A stretch of 64,000 nt of DNA from Flavobacteriia bacterium (GTDB lineage Bacteria > Bacteroidota > Bacteroidia > Flavobacteriales_D > Crocinitomicaceae). Made by a program: the position numbers and the translations under genes. The notes below the pieces were generated by a model that was not told the DNA's origin, ran no database searches, and saw only the letters and a list, made by a program, of their open reading frames with translations. Numbering within the stretch: position 1 is the stretch's first letter; every line of letters begins with the position of its first letter. This document shows, piece by piece, positions 17,086 through 26,965 of this stretch. The DNA is taken from NCBI GenBank assembly GCA_947446925.1, contig CANFHU010000001.1, positions 1-64,000 on the forward strand, written 5' to 3'.

Positions 17086-17940
17086 ATGGAAAAAAGTAGC
17101 ATTATAAAATTAAACAGGCTTTTCGAAGAATATATTTATGAAAAAGATGGCATAGAATATTGGTTAGCAAGAGAATTACAAGAATTATTAGAATACAGTC
17201 AGTGGCGAAATTTTGTAAATGTCATTGACAAAGCAAAAATATCATGTAAAAACTCTGACAATGAAATATCTGATCATTTTGCTGACATCAGCAAAACGAT
17301 AGCAATGCCCAAAGGAGCGACTAAAGAAATCGAGGATATTATGCTTACCCGTTATGCATGTTATTTAATTGCTCAAAATGGTGATCCAAAAAAAGAAAAA
17401 ATTGCTTTTGCTCAAAGTTATTTTGCTATTCAAACAAGAAAACAAGAATTATTAGCAGAACGTATTCAGTTAATGGAGCGATTGCAAGCACGAGAAAAAC
17501 TAGCAGCAACTGAGACTGAGTTATCTAAAAATATTTTTGAGCGAGGAGTCGACAATTCTGGATTTGCTAGAATTAGAAGCAAAGGAGATTGGGCGCTTTT
17601 TGGTGGTAGTAACACCAACGTAATGAAACAAAAATTAGGAATAAAAGAAAATAGACCTCTTGCTGATTTTTTGCCAACTATTACCATTACAGCCAAACAA
17701 TTAGCAACAGAAATAACCAATTTTAATGTCCGAAAAGAAGATATAAAAGGAGAAATTAAAATTACGGATGAACATGTTAAAAACAATACAGATATAAGGA
17801 ATTTATTAGGTAAAAGCGGAATCTAACCAGAAGAATTACCAATAGAAGAAGACATCAAAAAATTAGAAAGAAAAGTGAAATCAATCGATAAAAGTATTTC
17901 AAAAAAAAATCTAAAAATCACACAAAAAAAGAATGGATAA
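17086..17940 (+). pseudogene. dinD: DinD-like DNA-damage-inducible protein, interrupted by an in-frame stop
   Basis: The first 246 residues match DinD: EYWLARELQELLEYSQW near the start, GATKEIEDIMLTRYACYLIAQN in the middle, GWAL-type stretch WALFGGSNTNVMK. A TAA at 17824-17826 then stops translation, but the same frame continues for 37 codons as PEELPIEEDIKKLERKVK..., the expected conserved C-terminus, ending in TAA at 17938-17940. A single nonsense change therefore probably truncated an about 284-residue protein. The shortened product might still fold. DinD binds RecA filaments in E. coli. It lies just upstream of xseA, another DNA-metabolism gene. A sequencing error is possible. Confidence 0.82.
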
Positions 17941-17966
17941 TTTTAGATTAAACCTTAAACTTGTGT

Positions 17967-19424
17967 ATGCCGGAAGAACACGAAATATATACTTTAAAGC
18001 AAGTCGCTAATTCCATTCAAAAGGCTATTTCAGAACGTTATAACCGCTTGTATTGGGTAAAGGCAGAGATGCACAAACTCAACTACACCATCAAAGGACA
18101 TTGTTATCCAGAACTGGTACATAAAGAAGATGGCAAATTAGTCGCAGACATGCGTGGACAAATTTGGAAGGCAAACTACGATCGTATTTTCAAAAATTTC
18201 AGTGAAATTGTAAAGGAACCTTTGCGCGATGGTATGACCCTCCTTTTTCAAGTTAAAATTTCCTTTCATCCGTTATATGGCATGTCTTTGGACATCCTAG
18301 ATATCGATCCAACCTTTGCATTGGGGGAATTACATAAAGAACGGGAAGAAACGTTGAAGCAATTAAGTAAAGAAGGGATTATTAATGCAAACAAAGCGTT
18401 AGCATTTCCCTTACTCCCAAAACGTATCGCAGTCATTTCGGTGGAATCAAGTAAAGGTCTTTCCGATTTCTACAGCGTAATTAAAAATAATACCTGGGGA
18501 TATAACTACTTTTTCATGTTGTTTACCGCACAATTAAATGGTGACCCGGCGATAGAAGCGATTCAAACACAACTGAAAAAAATCGAAAAAGTAAAACACC
18601 ATTTTGATGTAGTGACCATCATTCGTGGTGGCGGTGGAGAAATAGGACTTTCTTGTTATAATAATTATAGGTTAGCAAAAGCAATAGCTACTTTTCCCTT
18701 ACCGGTCTTGACTGGAATTGGACATTCTACCAATACAACTGTAACTGAAATGGTTGCTTATCGTAATGCGATCACCCCAACCGAATTAGCGGATTTTTTA
18801 CTACAAGCATTTCATAATTTTTCAGTCCCAGTTAAAGAAGCACAACGCATGCTGTTATTAGAAAGTAAACAAACAATAAAAACAGCACAAGAAGGATTAA
18901 CCCAAGAAATACGCGTATTTAAAGGAGAAACCTATAATCTGTTAATTGCATTCAACCACCAACTCAAAGATACTTCCCGTAGCTTACAATTAAATTCCAC
19001 TATTCGATTTCATGAGGAAAAAAAGCAACTATTTAGTAAACAAGAAAATTTAAAACATGGTGCGAATAAACTGAATCACGAAAAAAAATACCTACTCGAA
19101 CATACCATCCAGTCTTTAAAAAAAAATCACAGCAATTTTCAATTTTTCCAACATACTCGCCTGGAAGATATTTCGATTTTTCTTAAACAAACTGTACCAA
19201 AACGTTTGGATAAAGAAAGAGATGAATTAAAGGGGATTGAAAGAAATATACATTTAGTAGATCCAATCCAAGTCCTAAAAAGAGGTTATTCAATCACCTT
19301 GGTTGGTGGAAAAGTAATTTCCGAAAGTAATCCGGTTTCAATTGGAGACAAATTGGAGATAATTACCCTAAATAAGAACATAGAAGCAGAAGTTATACAA
19401 CTAAAAAATAAAGAAAATGAGTGA
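17967..19424 (+). CDS. xseA: exodeoxyribonuclease VII large subunit
   Basis: A 485-residue XseA, which with XseB degrades single-stranded DNA to oligonucleotides. The N-terminal OB-fold (about 5-110) and catalytic core are visible, including VVTIIRGGGGEIGLSCYN, FPLPVLTGIGHSTNTTVTEM and the A-x-x-A-T-PTELADFLL segment, followed by a long coiled-coil region (about 300-430) and the C-terminal VLKRGYSITLVGGKVI. The ATG at 17967 is preferred over the TTG two codons upstream. It overlaps xseB by 8 bp. Confidence 0.96.
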   Translation: MPEEHEIYTLKQVANSIQKAISERYNRLYWVKAEMHKLNYTIKGHCYPELVHKEDGKLVADMRGQIWKANYDRIFKNFSEIVKEPLRDGMTLLFQVKISFHPLYGMSLDILDIDPTFALGELHKEREETLKQLSKEGIINANKALAFPLLPKRIAVISVESSKGLSDFYSVIKNNTWGYNYFFMLFTAQLNGDPAIEAIQTQLKKIEKVKHHFDVVTIIRGGGGEIGLSCYNNYRLAKAIATFPLPVLTGIGHSTNTTVTEMVAYRNAITPTELADFLLQAFHNFSVPVKEAQRMLLLESKQTIKTAQEGLTQEIRVFKGETYNLLIAFNHQLKDTSRSLQLNSTIRFHEEKKQLFSKQENLKHGANKLNHEKKYLLEHTIQSLKKNHSNFQFFQHTRLEDISIFLKQTVPKRLDKERDELKGIERNIHLVDPIQVLKRGYSITLVGGKVISESNPVSIGDKLEIITLNKNIEAEVIQLKNKENE

Positions 19425-19617
19425 AGAAATGGCCTACACAGCAGCATTTGAAGAATTGCAATTAATCGTTCAAGAAATTGAAGAAGGTGGTATTTCCGTG
19501 GATGAATTATCCATTAAGGTGAAACGTGCAGCGCAATTAATCAAAATTTGTAAATCCAAATTGACAAGTACGGAAGAAGATGTAAATCAAATATTAAAAG
19601 AATTAGAAGGGGAATAA
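19417..19617 (+). CDS. xseB: exodeoxyribonuclease VII small subunit
   Basis: A 66-residue helical protein with the XseB pattern: YTAAFEELQLIVQEIEEGGI followed by SVDELSIKVKRAAQLIKICK. It binds the coiled coil of XseA and is needed for exonuclease VII activity. The 8-bp overlap with xseA suggests translational coupling. A second in-frame ATG lies five codons in. Confidence 0.94.
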   Translation: MSEEMAYTAAFEELQLIVQEIEEGGISVDELSIKVKRAAQLIKICKSKLTSTEEDVNQILKELEGE

Positions 19618-19620
19618 TTC

Positions 19621-19637
19621 TTTAGAATGATTCTAAA
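19621..19637. promoter_or_regulatory. Fur/Irr-like 17-bp palindrome upstream of a TonB receptor
   Basis: TTTAGAATGATTCTAAA is a perfect inverted repeat around one central base. It fits the TTTAGAA-N3-TTCTAAA pattern of Irr (Fur-superfamily) boxes. Its right edge is 18 bp before the predicted -7 box at 19656-19663, so it would cover the -33 region and could act as a repressor site. A related site lies at 11162-11176. Confidence 0.5.
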
Positions 19638-19655
19638 CTAAGATTAAATTTAACC

Positions 19656-19663
19656 TAATTTTG
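19656..19663 (+). promoter_or_regulatory. predicted -7 promoter box for the TonB receptor
   Basis: TAATTTTG matches TAnnTTTG. The 90-bp leader to the ATG at 19754 contains no clear structure. Confidence 0.5.
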
Positions 19664-19753
19664 CGTAGACTTAAAGGGTAAAATCCTTGATTCATCGAAA
19701 AAGGAATTTCTGTTTAACAAAAGTTACCTAAATTTAAACAAAAAAAATATTTT

Positions 19754-22075
19754 ATGAAAAATTTTATCGTTCTGACATTTTTTGTAACACTCTGTTTTAT
19801 TGGGTTTTCCCAAAACAAGTTTACCATAAGCGGAACCATTACGGAACAGACAAAAGGAGAGGCTTTAATAGGAGTCAAACTACGGGTAAAAGATCAATCG
19901 TATTTAGTTGCAACAAATGAATATGGTTTTTACTCTTTAACGATACCAGAAGGAAAATATACCCTTGTAGTAACATATATTGGATATCTACCGCAAGAGA
20001 AAGAGTTGGAATTAAAAGAAAATATATCCTTGAATTTTGTATTGGAGACCCCTTCTGAAAAAACAAAAGAATTAGAGACAGCGAAAGTAACTATCAACAA
20101 GCAAGACAACGTACGAGGTTCTACAATGGGGGTTGAACGTTTAGATCCAAAAGCAATTGCTAAAATACCAGTATTATTTGGGGAAAAAGATATCATCAAA
20201 ACACTACAACTATTACCTGGTGTAAAAAGTGCTGGAGAAGGAAATTCGGGGTATTATGTACGCGGCGGTGGTTCGGATCAAAATTTAATTTTATTAGATG
20301 AAGCTCCTGTATATAATGCGTCTCACCTACTTGGTTTTTTCTCTACATTTAATTCAGATGCGATTAAAGATGCAACCTTATACAAAGGAAATCAACCTGC
20401 AAATTTAGGGGGTAGATTGTCTTCTGTACTTGACATTAAAATGAATGAAGGAAATAACCAACGGTATAACGTAAGTGGTGGACTAGGATTAATTTCCTCT
20501 AAATTAAATGTAGAAGGTCCTTTAGTAAAGGATAAATCTTCGTTCTTAATTACAGGTAGAAGAACATATGCGGATTTATTTTTGAAAGCAAGTGAAAACT
20601 TCAAAAACAATACCCTTTATTTCTATGACTTAAACACAAAATTGAACTATAAATTCAGCCAAAAAGATAAACTTTATCTTTCCGGTTATTTTGGGCGAGA
20701 TGTGCTAGGTTTCGGTTCAACGTTTGGTATCGATTGGGGAAATGCAACAGGAACTGTTCGTTGGAACCATATCATATCGCCAAAATTATTCTCCAATACC
20801 TCCGTAATTTATAGTTCTTACGATTACAAAATCGCAATCACCGCAGAACAAGTAGATTTTACGATTAAATCCAAAGTATTAGATTATAACTTGAAACAAG
20901 AATTCCAATATTATGCTAATACAAAAAACAAAATCAAATTTGGATTAAATGTAATCAACCACAATATCACTCCAGGTCAATTAATTGGTTCTAAAGGGGT
21001 CTCTACGGGCATTGTTCAACTTAACCCTGCTAAATCCATTGAAGGTGCACTTTTTGTACTAAATGACTGGGAAGTAAACGAAAAGTTTTCTGTTAATTAT
21101 GGTGTTAGGTTGTCCACATTCTCCGTTTTGGGTAATGGACAAGAGATGTATACGTATGCAAATGGAAAAGTAAACGATACTTTACGTTATAGCGACAATG
21201 AATTTGTAAAAACGTACCCTGTATTTGAACCAAGACTTTCTATGAGTTATTCTTACAAAGAAGATCAAAGTTTTAAATTAGCGTACGCACGAAATGCACA
21301 GAACATTCACTTAGTATCGAATGCTACCACCTCCTCACCAACAGATGTTATTTTAGGTTCTACAATTAATACAAAACCAGAAATTGCAGATCAAGTAGCT
21401 TTTGGATGGTTTAAAAACATTAAAGAAAACACCTACGAATTTAATGCAGAAATTTACTATAAGTATTTACAAAATCAAATCGATTATCGTAATGGTGCAA
21501 ATACCCAAGCAAATCAAATCTTGGAAGGAGAATTACTGTATGGTTTAGGTAGAGCATATGGTTTAGAAATGATTTTAAAGAAAAAGAAGGGGAAGTTTAA
21601 TGGATGGATTTCCTATTGTCTATCAAAATCTGAAAGAAAAATCGAAGGGATCAACAATGGCGCATGGTATAATGCTAAACAAGACAGAACGCATGACGTA
21701 TCCGTTGTGACTATTTATGATTTAACACCTAAATTATCGATTTCTGCTTTGTTTGTATTCTACACAGGAAACGCTGTCACCTTCCCTTCCGGTAAGTATA
21801 CGATAGAAGGTCAAACTCAATTTTTATATACCACACGTAATGGTGGAAGAATGCCAAATTATCACCGTCTAGATTTAGGTGTAAATTGGATCCGAAAAAA
21901 TACAGACACCTATGAGAGCAGTTGGAATTTCTCCATCTATAATGTATACGGAAGAGAAAACGCATATACAATTGCATTCCGAGAAAAAGAAGGAAACCCG
22001 AATATTACAGAAGCAGTTCAAACCTCTTTATTCAGATGGATACCTGCAATTACCTATAACTTTAAATTTAAGTAA
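19754..22075 (+). CDS. TonB-dependent receptor (partner of a DUF4249 lipoprotein)
   Basis: A 773-residue outer-membrane receptor. Signal peptide 1-19; carboxypeptidase-regulatory-like domain about 22-105 (ISGTITEQTKGEALIGVKL); plug about 120-230 with LPGVKSAGEGNSGYYVRGG and DQNLILLDEAPVYNASHLLG; barrel to the terminal ITYNFKFK. The next gene, 1 bp after the stop, encodes a DUF4249 lipoprotein, a pairing seen in many Bacteroidota that parallels SusC/SusD. The palindrome at 19621-19637 suggests metal or heme control, so iron/heme uptake is possible but unproven. Confidence 0.93.
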   Translation: MKNFIVLTFFVTLCFIGFSQNKFTISGTITEQTKGEALIGVKLRVKDQSYLVATNEYGFYSLTIPEGKYTLVVTYIGYLPQEKELELKENISLNFVLETPSEKTKELETAKVTINKQDNVRGSTMGVERLDPKAIAKIPVLFGEKDIIKTLQLLPGVKSAGEGNSGYYVRGGGSDQNLILLDEAPVYNASHLLGFFSTFNSDAIKDATLYKGNQPANLGGRLSSVLDIKMNEGNNQRYNVSGGLGLISSKLNVEGPLVKDKSSFLITGRRTYADLFLKASENFKNNTLYFYDLNTKLNYKFSQKDKLYLSGYFGRDVLGFGSTFGIDWGNATGTVRWNHIISPKLFSNTSVIYSSYDYKIAITAEQVDFTIKSKVLDYNLKQEFQYYANTKNKIKFGLNVINHNITPGQLIGSKGVSTGIVQLNPAKSIEGALFVLNDWEVNEKFSVNYGVRLSTFSVLGNGQEMYTYANGKVNDTLRYSDNEFVKTYPVFEPRLSMSYSYKEDQSFKLAYARNAQNIHLVSNATTSSPTDVILGSTINTKPEIADQVAFGWFKNIKENTYEFNAEIYYKYLQNQIDYRNGANTQANQILEGELLYGLGRAYGLEMILKKKKGKFNGWISYCLSKSERKIEGINNGAWYNAKQDRTHDVSVVTIYDLTPKLSISALFVFYTGNAVTFPSGKYTIEGQTQFLYTTRNGGRMPNYHRLDLGVNWIRKNTDTYESSWNFSIYNVYGRENAYTIAFREKEGNPNITEAVQTSLFRWIPAITYNFKFK

Positions 22076-22076
22076 T

Positions 22077-22994
22077 ATGAAATCGAACATTAATTCAGTA
22101 CACTACTTTATAGGATTTTTATGTTTAGCAATAACGTTATTTTCGTGTGAGAAAGTAATTAAATTGGATTTAAACAAAGATGATCCAAAAATCATCATTG
22201 AAGCGGCTTTCGAAGTAGATTCCTTAAATCAAGTAGATAGTAGTACTCAGTATGTATATATCCGACGCACTGTAAATTTTGATACTGAAATAAATGGATT
22301 GGCAGTAGATAACGCTAGTATCACATTGACAGACGGAGTTGACACCATAAAATCCACAGCGAATTCTTACAAAGGCGATGGAAAATATGAATTAAAAATT
22401 CGTAAAGGATTTGTTACGGAAAGTAAAACATTTTCGTTATTTGTTAAAGTAGATAATAAAGTATATTCTGCTATTAGTAAATGTCCAGCAAATGCAGTTC
22501 CTTTAGATTCTATTGGTGTCTTTAAACAAAAATCCTTTGGAAGATATAACTATTCCATTGCTCCAATACGAAACGAAACTCCGGCAGGTATCCCAAATTG
22601 GTATCAATTTAAGGCGAAAAAAAATGGCGTGAAAATCAATAAGATATTGGTAGATGATGATCAAAATTTAGACGGGGTAATGTATACACGTAAACCGATA
22701 TTTGAATTAAATGAATTTTCGCCGGATACTATTGTTAAAAATGTTACTGATCAGCCAAAATTCATAGCAAAAAAAGACGGAGTAGTTACATTGGAAGATT
22801 CTGTAGAAATAGAATTAACATTAGTAAATATTGAATACAAGGTATATCGCTATTTATTTAATTTAGTATTAAATCAAGGTGGTAGACAAAGTGCTACTCC
22901 TTCGAATCCAGATCCTATTTTCTCGAATGGCGCTTTAGGTTATTTTTCCGTACAAAAAAGTTACACACGTAAAAAATGGATTAATAACAAATAG
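22077..22994 (+). CDS. DUF4249 family outer-membrane lipoprotein
   Basis: A 305-residue lipoprotein. The signal peptide ends in the lipobox LFSC with Cys24, followed by EKVIKLDLNKDDPKIIIEA, the usual DUF4249 opening. The rest is beta-rich and likely sits on the outer membrane as accessory to the preceding TonB receptor, from which it is separated by 1 bp. A longer frame starting at 21912 overlaps the receptor and is rejected. Function within the family is unknown. Confidence 0.88.
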   Translation: MKSNINSVHYFIGFLCLAITLFSCEKVIKLDLNKDDPKIIIEAAFEVDSLNQVDSSTQYVYIRRTVNFDTEINGLAVDNASITLTDGVDTIKSTANSYKGDGKYELKIRKGFVTESKTFSLFVKVDNKVYSAISKCPANAVPLDSIGVFKQKSFGRYNYSIAPIRNETPAGIPNWYQFKAKKNGVKINKILVDDDQNLDGVMYTRKPIFELNEFSPDTIVKNVTDQPKFIAKKDGVVTLEDSVEIELTLVNIEYKVYRYLFNLVLNQGGRQSATPSNPDPIFSNGALGYFSVQKSYTRKKWINNK

Positions 22995-23022
22995 TTATAA
23001 GTCAATAGTTCTTCTTATTTGT

Positions 23023-23030
23023 TAATTTTG
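23023..23030 (+). promoter_or_regulatory. predicted -7 promoter box for the cysQ operon
   Basis: TAATTTTG matches TAnnTTTG and ends 7 bp before the cysQ ATG, implying a very short or absent leader. Confidence 0.45.
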
Positions 23031-23037
23031 TTCCTAT

Positions 23038-23859
23038 ATGAACGGGTTACCAAAGAATTACACTATTGCTCTACAAGCTGCAATTGACGCATCTTTTGTG
23101 GTCATGGAGTATTATAATGTTGGTTTCTCTAGTGAAAATAAGTCCGATGGTAGTCCGGTTACAGAAGCAGACAAAGCCTCTTCCGATTTAATTAACAGTA
23201 GATTACAAACTACAGAAATCCCAATTATTGGGGAAGAAATCGTGAATTTAAGTTTTAATGTTCGAAAAAATTGGACGGAAAACTGGTGTGTAGACCCGTT
23301 AGATGGCACCAAAGAATTCATCAAAAAAAACGGTGAATTTGTAATTAACATCGCCCATATCGTTGCAGGAAAACCTGTTTTTGGTATTATCGTTTCACCC
23401 GTGCAAAAAAAGATTTTACTTGGAGGGAAAACAACTGGTGTTTTTATTGGATCGTTTGACGCTGCTGGTCAAACAGATAATTGGATAGAAATCAGCGCTA
23501 ATACACATATAAACCAACCAATGGTATTGGTGTCATCGCGTAGTTTTCATTCCCCAAAAACAGCAGAATTTGTAGAGGAACTAAGAAAAAAATATGGATC
23601 TCTAACCTATCTTGAAAAAGGAAGTGCATTAAAATTTTTCGATCTAGCAACCGGAACAGCAGATGTTTATCCACGGTTCGCTCCTACCATGGAATGGGAT
23701 ATTGCAGCAGGACAAGCAATCTTAGAAGCATTAGAGGGCACAATTCTTAATGTTCAAACCGGGAAACCTTTGACTTATAATAAAGAAGAACTTTACAATC
23801 CTTATTTTATAGCACAAACCAAAGCAAGTATACATTATCAACTAAATCCTATTGTATGA
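23038..23859 (+). CDS. cysQ: 3'(2'),5'-bisphosphate nucleotidase CysQ
   Basis: A 273-residue inositol-monophosphatase-fold enzyme that hydrolyses 3'-phosphoadenosine 5'-phosphate to AMP, removing a toxic by-product of sulfate assimilation. Metal-binding residues are E66-E67 in IIGEE and D86 in DPLDGTKEF, with the C-terminal MEWDIAAGQAIL motif. The stop overlaps the next start by 4 bp (ATGA), so it leads a tight operon with two outer-membrane barrels, an exporter and further genes up to 30226. Confidence 0.95.
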   Translation: MNGLPKNYTIALQAAIDASFVVMEYYNVGFSSENKSDGSPVTEADKASSDLINSRLQTTEIPIIGEEIVNLSFNVRKNWTENWCVDPLDGTKEFIKKNGEFVINIAHIVAGKPVFGIIVSPVQKKILLGGKTTGVFIGSFDAAGQTDNWIEISANTHINQPMVLVSSRSFHSPKTAEFVEELRKKYGSLTYLEKGSALKFFDLATGTADVYPRFAPTMEWDIAAGQAILEALEGTILNVQTGKPLTYNKEELYNPYFIAQTKASIHYQLNPIV

Positions 23860-25430
23860 AATTTAGGATATTAGTTATATTAATTTTTTGTTTTTCTGTC
23901 GTATACGGACAAAATAGGATTTTATTGCAACACTCCTATTTCAAAGAAAAATTTATCTATTGCTCTAAAAATAAATCGATTGAAACTTTTTTTCCAGCAA
24001 ATGCGAGTCAACTAGATGTAGCACATTTAAACCGAGATTCGATTGTTGTTTATTCTGACCTAGAAAATTATTTGTTTAAAAGATTCCCGATAGAAATCAA
24101 AAAAGAAGATTTTAAACTAGCTATCACCCCATTAATTAATTACGCTAAAGGTAGAGTGGGTACATTAGATTCCAACTATTGGCCGGTTTACCGAAACACT
24201 CGTGGGATTTATGCCGAAGGGGAATTAGGGAAGAAAATTGGATTTAATTTCACCTTTTGCGAAAATCAAGCAAGTTTTCAAGCCTATGAAAATGCATATT
24301 TTGACCAACAAGGTGAAAAATACATCAAATCGTATGGCATCTACAGCACACAAAATGCCATGATACCTGGGGCAAGTAGAACGAAACCATTTAAAGTAAA
24401 TGGATATGATTATGCGTTTTCATCTGGTAATATGTATATTAATTTCCATCCAAAATTTCAAGTTGAGTTTGGTAATAATCAACATTTCATTGGCTCTGGA
24501 TATCGTTCCTTATTACTTTCTGACAATAGCAGTATTGCACCAAATTTACGATTCAAATGGAAGATTAATAGTTACTTCGACTATCAAGTGTTGTATCGAA
24601 AGCAACTAAATCTATACCGTAAACCCACTACCTGGGCGGTAGAATCGAATTACGAAACGAAATTATTTGCTGCAAGTTATTTAACCTTCAAACCCAAAGA
24701 ATCAATTGCTATCAGTTTATTCACCGGTGGAAATCAGTTACGTGGTGATTCTATGCAAATGCATACATTAGATGCACGCCAATTATTACCATTACCGCTT
24801 TTACAAAACGACTTAATACTAGGAAATACATCGATATTAAATGGAATTACAGGGATAAATATCGATCTTGCATTTACAAAAGTGCGCGTATATGGCCAAG
24901 TTGTAGCAGACAAATTTAATAGCACCTGGCTGGGAGCTGGCCAACTTGGATTCTACTATTTTAATGCATTTGGGGTTAAAAACTTACAAATTCAATGCGA
25001 ATGGAACCAAGTACCACATCATTTTTATGCCGCAAATCGCGCAAAACTAGCATACAGCAATTATAATCTACCTTCTGCCCATCCGAAAGGAAATAATTTT
25101 AAAGAGTTATTTGTTAAACTTGGATATACCTATTCCAGATTCTATCTTACTTCAAAAACAAATTTCTATTTTACCCAAGGCGGAGATCTAAATCAACAGT
25201 TTTTGTCGAATTCAATTTTTGTACTGGACCCGAGTCAAAATACGAACCAACAAGGGAATACAATACTACAAAACCTTGAGTTTGGATACCGTATGAATAA
25301 TTTATACAATGCTACATTGTTCATCGCATACCAAGGAAGAGCAAGTAATTATCATCCTATAGATAATACCTACCAATGTTTGATGCTTGGAATTCGAACT
25401 GCAATCACCAACGAATATTTTGATTTTTAA
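23856..25430 (+). CDS. RemB/Wzi-like outer-membrane beta-barrel protein 1
   Basis: A 524-residue exported barrel. Signal peptide 1-18 (ending VYGQ), then long alternating strands rich in Tyr, Phe and Asn. The segment EFGNNQHFIGSGYRSLLLSD resembles the Wzi/RemB family signature. In Flavobacterium, RemB affects gliding; Wzi anchors capsule. It overlaps cysQ by 4 bp and the paralogous next gene by 1 bp. Which role applies here is unknown. Confidence 0.75.
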   Translation: MKFRILVILIFCFSVVYGQNRILLQHSYFKEKFIYCSKNKSIETFFPANASQLDVAHLNRDSIVVYSDLENYLFKRFPIEIKKEDFKLAITPLINYAKGRVGTLDSNYWPVYRNTRGIYAEGELGKKIGFNFTFCENQASFQAYENAYFDQQGEKYIKSYGIYSTQNAMIPGASRTKPFKVNGYDYAFSSGNMYINFHPKFQVEFGNNQHFIGSGYRSLLLSDNSSIAPNLRFKWKINSYFDYQVLYRKQLNLYRKPTTWAVESNYETKLFAASYLTFKPKESIAISLFTGGNQLRGDSMQMHTLDARQLLPLPLLQNDLILGNTSILNGITGINIDLAFTKVRVYGQVVADKFNSTWLGAGQLGFYYFNAFGVKNLQIQCEWNQVPHHFYAANRAKLAYSNYNLPSAHPKGNNFKELFVKLGYTYSRFYLTSKTNFYFTQGGDLNQQFLSNSIFVLDPSQNTNQQGNTILQNLEFGYRMNNLYNATLFIAYQGRASNYHPIDNTYQCLMLGIRTAITNEYFDF

Positions 25431-26944
25431 TGCGGATAATACTTCTACATATCATATTATTAACTGGGATTGTTCATGCGCAACAAACTGCGCAGGTAGA
25501 ACGTTTTTGGATAAATTCAAACACACATTCCGCTGTAAAAAACTTACAATTTTACCAAATAGATTCTTTGTTAGTTAAAGACAGTAGTCATATACAATTT
25601 CGGATTTTGCCAGATGAAATATTCGCTTTCAATGCTTTTTCCAATAATACTTCCGAATTCAAATTCCAGAAAGGATTAACATTTACTATAAATGGTAACA
25701 TTAGAGATAAATTTTCTTACATGCTGGATTATCGAGTTGGAACTGCAAACCAACCTCCAGTACCTTACAATTCTACCTTTCAAACTAAATCGTTTTTTTA
25801 CACGAATCTTAAAACAGTGAATCCATTCACTGCATATTCCATTTACGGGGATTTAAGAGGAAGAATTCTATATAAACCAAACCGAATACTCACATTAAGT
25901 GCTGGATTGGATAAATTATTTATTGGCGAGGGAGATCGCTCATTATTTTTTGGAAATCAAGGAGTTGCATCTCCTTTTGCTTCCCTTGTTGCTAAATTTA
26001 AAAAATTTGAATACCATTTCATTCAACAAGTTTGGCGCGAAAAGGAAGGAAATCATTATATCCCAAAAGGGAATGCAACCCATTTTTTAAGTTTTAAACC
26101 AACCAAAAAATGGAACATTGCTTTATTTGAAAATGTGGTATATCAAATGAAAGATACCCTGTACAACCGTGGTTTTGAAGTAGAATATTTAAATCCACTT
26201 ACCTTTTACCGACCACAAGAATATAACATGGGCTCCAGTGACAATGTCCTTTTAGGGATCAATCTATCCTTTACCCATAAAAACACCATGTTATACGGAC
26301 AAGTACTAATTGACGATTTCTTGTTGTCTGCCATGTTAAAACGCAACAAATGGTGGGCGAATAAATTCGGTGTGCAAATTGGTGTCAAAGGTTGGAAACA
26401 AATAGACTCCACTACAAACCTATTCTATCGTACCGAAATAAATCTGGTAAGGCCTTATACCTATTCTCAAAAATTTTCTGGGGGAGTAATGGGTAACCAA
26501 GGACTTCCAATAGCACATCCTTTGGGATCTAACTTTTTAGAATTGTACCAAGAAATTTCATTTCATCGAAAAAAATGGAGTTTTGAAATTTGGGGACAAG
26601 CATACCTAAAAGGGGATGACTGGTACACTACTGCAAAAACTGCATCTTATGGTGGAGATATTTACCAATCCTATAATAAATATGTTAAAGAATTTGGAAA
26701 TACGATTGGTCAGGGTAAAACCACACACATTATCCAACTTGGAACCTATATTTCCAGAAAAATAAAATATGAAAGCATATTTTTTGATTTAATTAAACTT
26801 CCTAAAATGTTACAAAGTAACCAAATGTCCATTTTTATAGAACCTAAAGTTCGATTTTCAAACGTCGAAGGAGAACATTTCACAAATTACTTTATCACTT
26901 TTGGAACAATTAAGACACTAGGAAGAGACCGACGAAACTATTAA
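25430..26944 (+). CDS. RemB/Wzi-like outer-membrane beta-barrel protein 2
   Basis: A 504-residue paralogue of the preceding protein. Signal peptide 1-18 (ending VHAQ); the matching signature is KLFIGEGDRSLFFGNQG, then a barrel with LIDDFLLSAMLKRNKWWANK and LGSNFLELYQE, echoed in protein 1 by KGNNFKELFVK. The start ATG overlaps the previous stop by one base (TAATG). Tandem duplication is evident at protein level but the copies have diverged strongly. Confidence 0.78.
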   Translation: MRIILLHIILLTGIVHAQQTAQVERFWINSNTHSAVKNLQFYQIDSLLVKDSSHIQFRILPDEIFAFNAFSNNTSEFKFQKGLTFTINGNIRDKFSYMLDYRVGTANQPPVPYNSTFQTKSFFYTNLKTVNPFTAYSIYGDLRGRILYKPNRILTLSAGLDKLFIGEGDRSLFFGNQGVASPFASLVAKFKKFEYHFIQQVWREKEGNHYIPKGNATHFLSFKPTKKWNIALFENVVYQMKDTLYNRGFEVEYLNPLTFYRPQEYNMGSSDNVLLGINLSFTHKNTMLYGQVLIDDFLLSAMLKRNKWWANKFGVQIGVKGWKQIDSTTNLFYRTEINLVRPYTYSQKFSGGVMGNQGLPIAHPLGSNFLELYQEISFHRKKWSFEIWGQAYLKGDDWYTTAKTASYGGDIYQSYNKYVKEFGNTIGQGKTTHIIQLGTYISRKIKYESIFFDLIKLPKMLQSNQMSIFIEPKVRFSNVEGEHFTNYFITFGTIKTLGRDRRNY

Positions 26945-26965
26945 CTTTACACCAAACATTAAACG

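Noticed and set aside
21912-22076. N-terminal extension of the DUF4249 lipoprotein
   Set aside because: Would overlap the TonB receptor and bury the lipoprotein signal peptide that starts at 22077.
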